Assembly (NCBI GenBank): GCA_030153045.1
Contig: JASLID010000169.1
Location: 1-22,236 of the forward strand
Origin: Flavobacterium sp.
GTDB lineage: Bacteria > Bacteroidota > Bacteroidia > Flavobacteriales > Flavobacteriaceae
Direction: 5' to 3'
Length of the DNA: 22,236 nucleotides
Shown: in pieces, positions 19,687 through 22,236 of the stretch
How the letters are laid out: each line of letters begins with the position of its first letter
Numbering within the stretch: position 1 is the first letter of the stretch
Program-made: the position numbers and the translations under genes
Notes under the pieces: generated by a model
Database searches by the model: none
The model's input: only the letters and a program-made list of their open reading frames with translations
What the model was told of the DNA's origin: nothing

Positions 19687-20289
19687 ATGATCACCCTCTC
19701 GCCGTCTAGCGATGTTTCGTCAACTAATGCGACGCCCATCGGGGCGGCGAGCCTCTATTTGTGCATGGACATTCAGACCCCCCAGGATGCCGAATACACG
19801 CACGTCGCCACCAGCGGTAACTTCGTCGTTGGGGTTGCGGGAACCTACGGGCCAGGTACGAACTACATCAGCGGGCGGTATCGAACGAATGGCCCGGGTG
19901 GTGGCGCGTTCCCTTCTTTTGAGATTTACGAGGATGGCGTACTTACCGGGTCGCACACGATGGCGAACACGGGGGGATCATTCATTCCCTTTCAATTCAC
20001 GACTACGGGGGTTGGCGGTGATGACCTGCGAGTGAAGTTCATTGTTGGCGCGCTCTCGGCTACTGCGGACGTGAGTTTGCTTTCTTGTGGCATGGCAGAT
20101 ATTTTGATGGTTGAAGACCCTATCTTTGTGCGGCCTACGGATTACCACGATGCGATGGCGGGCGGTACTCCTGTTCGCGATGGTCGCGGGTGGATGGCGG
20201 CTCATGGGACGGTGTTTGGCCCTGACGGGAGGCGGTACGCAGATGGTCACCAACCTCTGAGGCCGGACGGGTGGAACCGTGCTCGTTAG
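19687..20289 (+). CDS. Hypothetical structural protein
   Basis: 200 residues from ATG 19687, chosen over a start at 19498 that lies within the upstream gene. The first two thirds read as a beta-sandwich (SASLYLCMDIQTPQDAEYTH-like strands; GSFIPFQFTTTGVGGDDLRV; FIVGALSATADVSLLSCGMA). The C-terminal third is Gly/Asp/His-rich (DYHDAMAGGTPVRDGRGWMA; FGPDGRRYADGHQPLRPDGW) and probably flexible. A virion role is likely from position; no family is claimed. No clear ribosome-binding site is seen. Confidence 0.6.
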   Translation: MITLSPSSDVSSTNATPIGAASLYLCMDIQTPQDAEYTHVATSGNFVVGVAGTYGPGTNYISGRYRTNGPGGGAFPSFEIYEDGVLTGSHTMANTGGSFIPFQFTTTGVGGDDLRVKFIVGALSATADVSLLSCGMADILMVEDPIFVRPTDYHDAMAGGTPVRDGRGWMAAHGTVFGPDGRRYADGHQPLRPDGWNRAR

Positions 20290-20971
20290 CGAATTCGTTG
20301 CTGATGTTCTCAGCTACTACACCAACGAGGATGAAACAAGTGTTCTCAAAGAGCTCAACAAGATCCACAAGATTCTGTGCAAGGCGTACCGGCTTCGGGT
20401 TGAAGAGCACACGCTTTCGAGTTTCGTGAATGGAACTCGGTACTACGCGCTGCCCGATAGGGTGGCTGAAGTCAATCAGGCGACGTGGTTCTATACGGCT
20501 ACGGCGAGCTATCAACCGCTTGTAGAGACGACCGTTCAGGAGCTTACGAACTGGTCGGCGGGCTGGCGTGACTTTGGGCCGGGATCACCGACGCAATACT
20601 TTGTGGATGGCGCGACCGAGGTTGGCACGGCAGGGCAAATAGGGTTCTTCATGACGCCAGACACGACCTCCAGCGCTGGGTATCCGGCTTGTGTGCTCAG
20701 TTGTTCGATGTACGAAACGCTCGTACTTGACGATGACCCGCATGTTGAGGGTCAGTCACAGTACATGCCGCCAAACCTCGTGAACTACGACGCGTGGTTC
20801 TACACGATTCTTTGTCGGCTCTCGGATCGCAACAACGATAACCGATTGGATCGGTGGGAACTTCGGGCGCGCCGGGCACGGGCTCAGCTTGAGGGCCAAC
20901 TTGCACAGGCTCACAATACGCGGGCCGTGGGTGCGTTTTCTGATCGGTTCGCCTCTGGTGGGCGGGTGTAG
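20279..20971 (+). CDS. Head-tail adaptor-like protein
   Basis: 230 residues from GTG 20279, overlapping the previous stop by 11 nt, with a GGTGGA sequence before it. The N-terminus has the 'LV.EF...VLSY..NEDE.....ELNKIHK.LCKAYRLR' helical pattern followed by strands and a tyrosine/tryptophan-rich middle (NGTRYYALPDRVAEVNQATW; TYTATAS-like), as in phage adaptor proteins that bind below the portal. The C-terminal helix is charged (DRWELRARRARAQLEGQLAQ). The exact family is not certain. Confidence 0.65.
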   Translation: MLVSEFVADVLSYYTNEDETSVLKELNKIHKILCKAYRLRVEEHTLSSFVNGTRYYALPDRVAEVNQATWFYTATASYQPLVETTVQELTNWSAGWRDFGPGSPTQYFVDGATEVGTAGQIGFFMTPDTTSSAGYPACVLSCSMYETLVLDDDPHVEGQSQYMPPNLVNYDAWFYTILCRLSDRNNDNRLDRWELRARRARAQLEGQLAQAHNTRAVGAFSDRFASGGRV

Positions 20972-22236
20972 ATGGCGACTCCCAACGTCGGCCAGGTGTT
21001 CTGCCCCGGCTCGGTACCATTCAAGGGGCTCGCAAGCTCTCAGGACGGCTATGCGATTGGGCCTGGCTACTTCAAGGCCCTGACCAACGTGCGCACCACC
21101 AACGGGGTTCTAGAGGTTCGGGCGGGCATGACTACCATTATTGCGGCTCCGGATACCGGAACGACCTTTCGAGGCGGCATGCTCTTCGACCGGGCTGACT
21201 CGCAAGAAACGTATGCTTTTGTTGCGGTTGAAAAATCCGGTGAAGTGCGGATTTACGCGACCCGCTATCTTTTGTCTTGGTCGGGGTCTTGGACAGAACT
21301 CACGGCGGCAAGCGGTAAGTACGGAAATACCCGCATGGCCGTACCGACTGATTACGTTTGGATGCAGGGAGTAGCGGGGGTCAACGGGAACGGGCCTGGA
21401 GTGATTGTCCAGAACGGTTCGGGCGCTCCGGTTCATCTTGATGTAGGCGGCGCTGCGGGCTCGGCGGTTCGGGTTCGTTCGGTATCTCCTCCTCTTTGGG
21501 CCGAAACGGTGGCCCCACAGTTCGCGCCAAGCGCTGGCCTTGCGATGACGACTGGTACCGGGTCTACTACTTCAACAATCACGGGGCCGACGTTTACCGT
21601 CGTAACAAACGACTGGGATATTAAGGTTGATGTTGGCCCAGGAGTTGTCGGGGATAAGATACGCGTAGTTCAAGACTCGGCAACCATCACAATGGCGGGC
21701 GGCCCTCAGGCTTGGATTCTGGTTTCTGCTTCTGATGATTCGGTTTGGAATTGCTGCAAGGTTTCTCTTGTTCGCTCGGGCGGCTCTCTGGTTCTGGTCA
21801 ATGACCCTAGTGTTCACGATAACCGAACCTCGATCTTGACCAATTCCGGAAGTGTTCTCTCTGCCTTCCCGATTGAGTCGAATCCTACCGACGTGGTTGG
21901 CCTTGAGATTGAGGTTGTCAAGGCGCAACTCACCGATGAAGCGACATTCAAGGTTTACGGCATCTTCTCAAGCGGTCATGTGCCAGGAACGGCGACCTAC
22001 GCGGTTGGCTACAAGTGCTCGCAATCTCAAACGGACTCCGCGGGCGTGGTCATGCTTCAAGGCGAACCCCAGCAGGTCGGGCAGACTACCGATGGGTTCG
22101 TAACGGTTCAGATCACGGACTTTGTAGGCGGCTCGACTTCTTCGACGGTTGCGTACACTCCGACGCGCACAGACCTTACAGGCGGCTTCCTGATGCCGAT
22201 TTCTGACCAGCTTCTGTACAGCGTCAAGATTCCTAT
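20972..22236 (+). CDS. Large beta-rich tail protein (partial, runs off right edge)
   Basis: ATG at 20972, directly after the adaptor's TAG; the frame is open to the end of the window (421 codons seen) and therefore 3'-partial. The N-terminus (QDGYAIGPGYFKALTNVRTT NGVLEVRAGM) fits a family of phage tail proteins beginning with 'PPGY..AL.NVR..NG.LE.RPG', which form beta-propeller-like tail tubes or nozzles. The remainder is beta-rich with repeated Gly/Ser/Thr/Val strands and low Cys. A tail tube, nozzle or fibre identity cannot be settled from this part. Confidence 0.7.
   Translation, partial: MATPNVGQVFCPGSVPFKGLASSQDGYAIGPGYFKALTNVRTTNGVLEVRAGMTTIIAAPDTGTTFRGGMLFDRADSQETYAFVAVEKSGEVRIYATRYLLSWSGSWTELTAASGKYGNTRMAVPTDYVWMQGVAGVNGNGPGVIVQNGSGAPVHLDVGGAAGSAVRVRSVSPPLWAETVAPQFAPSAGLAMTTGTGSTTSTITGPTFTVVTNDWDIKVDVGPGVVGDKIRVVQDSATITMAGGPQAWILVSASDDSVWNCCKVSLVRSGGSLVLVNDPSVHDNRTSILTNSGSVLSAFPIESNPTDVVGLEIEVVKAQLTDEATFKVYGIFSSGHVPGTATYAVGYKCSQSQTDSAGVVMLQGEPQQVGQTTDGFVTVQITDFVGGSTSSTVAYTPTRTDLTGGFLMPISDQLLYSVKIP

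Overview
The window is part of the genome of a tailed double-stranded DNA bacteriophage (or a prophage of one). The evidence is a packaging and capsid block in standard order: an HTH protein that may be the small terminase subunit, the large terminase, a portal, a scaffold-like protein, a decoration-like protein, the major capsid protein and head-tail proteins. It is preceded by a phage recombination module. By eye the GC content is in the mid-50s percent. I cannot name the host or a close relative. No integrase, DNA polymerase, helicase or rRNA gene is visible, and I find no convincing tRNA or CRISPR array. No tail-tape-measure gene appears before the right edge. The order capsid, small structural genes, adaptor, large beta-rich tail protein would suit a short-tailed phage, but that is an inference.

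Layout. (1) Positions 1-324, minus strand: a small HTH protein, then the start of a probable pentapeptide-repeat protein that leaves the window on the left. (2) 325-542: a divergent control region. (3) 543-6249, plus strand: a compressed early operon in which nearly every start overlaps the preceding stop (ATGA or GTGA). It holds small unknown genes, a YqaJ-type exonuclease, a RecT-type annealing protein, an HNH endonuclease, a DnaQ-type 3'-5' exonuclease, a one-helix membrane peptide, a zinc-binding-like protein, a DUF1064-type nuclease, a membrane-anchored protein and a MazG-like nucleotide pyrophosphohydrolase. (4) 6250-8041, minus strand: an inverted cassette of six small genes of mostly unknown function, meeting the early operon at a candidate bidirectional terminator. 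(5) 8042-8285: a second divergent gap with no convincing gene. (6) 8286-11566, plus: a holin-like membrane protein, several small unknown genes, the HTH/TerS candidate, a winged-helix-like protein and a sigma-70-region-2-like protein. (7) 11556-22236, plus: terminase, a protein with two GroES-like segments, coiled-coil protein, portal, an overprinted 50-residue gene, scaffold, an unknown protein, decoration protein, capsid, two tandem paralogous structural proteins, a third structural protein, an adaptor and a large tail protein cut by the right edge.

How it works together. The early operon supplies strand resection and annealing (YqaJ plus RecT), extra nucleases and nucleotide-pool control. 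The late operon builds the procapsid and fills it with DNA. The sigma-like gene immediately upstream of the terminase region could link the early and late phases.

Points most worth a second look: a 10-bp perfect inverted repeat holding the start codon of the decoration gene, the small gene overprinted on the portal 3' end, the tandem GroES-like protein, the sigma-like gene, and two places where a one-base length change in a run of C would complete a small gene.
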